24,934 bases of DNA from positions 177,473 to 202,406 of the forward strand of contig DBTM01000078.1 of assembly GCA_002307055.1 (NCBI GenBank), read 5' to 3'. Positions within the stretch are counted from its first letter, which is position 1. Each line of letters begins with the position of its first letter. Source of the DNA: Clostridiales bacterium UBA1316. GTDB lineage: Bacteria > Bacillota > Clostridia > Oscillospirales > Oscillospiraceae. The translations under genes and the position numbers were made by a program. Positions 23,667 through 24,934 of the stretch are shown in pieces. The notes below the pieces were generated by a model. The model saw only the letters and a list, made by a program, of their open reading frames with translations. It was not told the DNA's origin and did not search any database.

Positions 23667-24934
23667 TTATTCGTTCTTGCCGCAGCAGTCCTTATACTTC
23701 ATCGGCAGGCCGTTGGGGCGCTTTTTGCCGCAGGGACACGGGTCGTTCCGGCCAATCTTTGTGCCCTTTTTAATCGGCTGCTGTTTGACGGAATCGTCTC
23801 CACCGGCGTTATTGATGGCGTTGGCGTTTTTAGCAACGCTTTTGCGCTCAAGTGTCTGCTCTTTTTTCACACGGGCAATATAGATGCGGCGGACAACCTC
23901 ATCCTTAATGCCGCCGATCATGGCTTCAAACATGTCGTAGCCTTCGCGCTTGTACTCGTCAACCGGGTTGATCTGGCCGTATGCCCGTAAACGGACACCG
24001 TCGCGGAGCTCTTCCATGGCGTCGATATGCTCTGTCCAATATTCGTCCACCACGCGGAGCATGATCACGCGTTCGAGCTCGCGCATGAGCGGGGTGTCTG
24101 TTTCAGGTATGATGCCGAGATCTTTTTCCTTCGCGTCGTACGCGGCGATAGCCTTGCTGTACAACAGGTCTTTGAGCTCGGAATGACTGAGCTTGCTCGC
24201 CGCCGACACCTTTGGGATATCGGTTCTTCTCAAAAACAGCTGCTCAAAAGGTTTGACGATATCATCGAGCACGGATTGCTCTGTTATAGCGTCGTGTTCG
24301 CCCACAGCGGTGCTGATGGTCGTGTCAATGACGTCGCTGATCATGCCCTGCAGGGACGCTTTGAGGTCTTCGCCGTCAAGGACCTTGCGGCGCTGCGCGT
24401 AAATGAGCGTCCGCTGCGTGTTCATGACGTCGTCGTATTCCAGAACATGCTTACGGGACTGGAAGTTGCGGCTTTCTACCTTCTTCTGGGCCTGCTCAAT
24501 GGCGTTGGACAGAATTTTCTGGTCAATCGGCGTGTCCTCGTCGAGACCGAGCTTATCCATCATGCCCATAATGCGCTCAGAGCCGAACAGGCGCATAATA
24601 TCGTCTGTCATTGAAATAAAGAACCGTGTTTCGCCGGGGTCTCCCTGGCGTCCGGCGCGTCCTCTGAGCTGATTGTCGATACGGCGTGATTCATGCCGCT
24701 CGGTGCCCAGTATAAAAAGCCCGCCGGCGTCCTTGACCTTTTCCGCCTCGGCGGTTATCGCAGCCTTATACTTTTCCAGGCTCGCCGTGTACAAGCGCCT
24801 GGCTTCAAGAATTTCCGCATTATCGGTTTCGGCGTAGCCTGTGGCCTCAACGATGATTTCATCTGAGATTTCAGCCTTTTTCAGGTCGTTCTTCGCCATA
24901 TATTCCGGGTTGCCGCCGAGCTTGATGTCCGTGC
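23667..24934 (-). CDS. secA: Preprotein translocase ATPase SecA (C-terminal part, 5' end outside window)
   Basis: The motor that drives proteins through SecYEG. About 421 C-terminal codons are visible, roughly half the protein, and the frame is open at the right edge, where TDIKLGGNPEYM (end of a helicase motif) can be read. GTERHESRRIDNQLRGRAGRQGDPG is helicase motif VI. The helical scaffold and wing follow (HVLEYDDVMNTQR, EYWTEHIDAMEELRDGVRLRAYGQ), then a charged linker and a SEC-C zinc motif with the cysteines CPC and CC. The last cysteine pair is separated by a longer insert (KKRPNGLPMKYKD) than the usual GSGKKYKN. An in-frame ATG at 24899 is internal, not the start. pgeF follows two bases after the stop. 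Confidence 0.96.
   Translation of the reverse strand, partial: TDIKLGGNPEYMAKNDLKKAEISDEIIVEATGYAETDNAEILEARRLYTASLEKYKAAITAEAEKVKDAGGLFILGTERHESRRIDNQLRGRAGRQGDPGETRFFISMTDDIMRLFGSERIMGMMDKLGLDEDTPIDQKILSNAIEQAQKKVESRNFQSRKHVLEYDDVMNTQRTLIYAQRRKVLDGEDLKASLQGMISDVIDTTISTAVGEHDAITEQSVLDDIVKPFEQLFLRRTDIPKVSAASKLSHSELKDLLYSKAIAAYDAKEKDLGIIPETDTPLMRELERVIMLRVVDEYWTEHIDAMEELRDGVRLRAYGQINPVDEYKREGYDMFEAMIGGIKDEVVRRIYIARVKKEQTLERKSVAKNANAINNAGGDDSVKQQPIKKGTKIGRNDPCPCGKKRPNGLPMKYKDCCGKNE

Overview
The window looks like a chromosomal segment of an anaerobic Gram-positive bacterium of the class Clostridia, probably near the Oscillospiraceae/Ruminococcaceae. The evidence is strong GGAGG-type ribosome binding sites, sigma-A type promoters, T-box leaders, a YidC without the large periplasmic domain, KhpB/Jag, IreB, a single-chain PurL with a C-terminal glutaminase, and a SecA ending in a zinc-binding SEC-C motif. 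The genus is an inference. I saw no phage, insertion sequence, CRISPR, tRNA or rRNA.

Region 1 (1-6600) is the unusual part. Two paralogous minus-strand genes encode an XRE-type helix-turn-helix, a cupin and a complete acyl-CoA synthetase (AMP-forming) in one chain. The first copy runs off the left edge. Each has its own consensus promoter and its own T-box leader with terminator. Read by eye, the specifier codon is GUC (valine) in one leader and AUC (isoleucine) in the other, and both T-box bulges (UGGU) fit a tRNA with discriminator A. This suggests that two acid-activating enzymes are switched on by valine and isoleucine shortage respectively. They may salvage branched-chain carboxylic acids for amino acid synthesis. 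Between the copies lies a secreted stalk-domain protein read in the opposite direction.

Region 2 (6600-11730) is on the plus strand. A short operon holds a WecG/TagA glycosyltransferase, thymidylate kinase and 5-formyltetrahydrofolate cyclo-ligase. MltG and a U32-family peptidase-like protein follow. A tiny cysteine-rich membrane protein is encoded on the opposite strand in the gap between the two groups.

Region 3 (11730-15160) is the conserved rpmH-rnpA-yidD-yidC-jag cluster, started by a near-perfect promoter and followed by acpP. Neither dnaA nor an origin lies next to it, so the usual oriC neighbourhood has been broken up here.

Region 4 (15160-17100) is on the minus strand. It holds a secreted SH3-NlpC/P60 cell-wall hydrolase preceded by an unrecognised 100-residue protein, and then a stand-alone ireB with its own promoter and strong terminator.

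Region 5 (17100-24934) is a tightly packed minus-strand run: secA (3' part), pgeF, an orphan oligopeptide-type binding lipoprotein, purL and cdd. Gaps are 40 bases or less, and one start overlaps the preceding stop.
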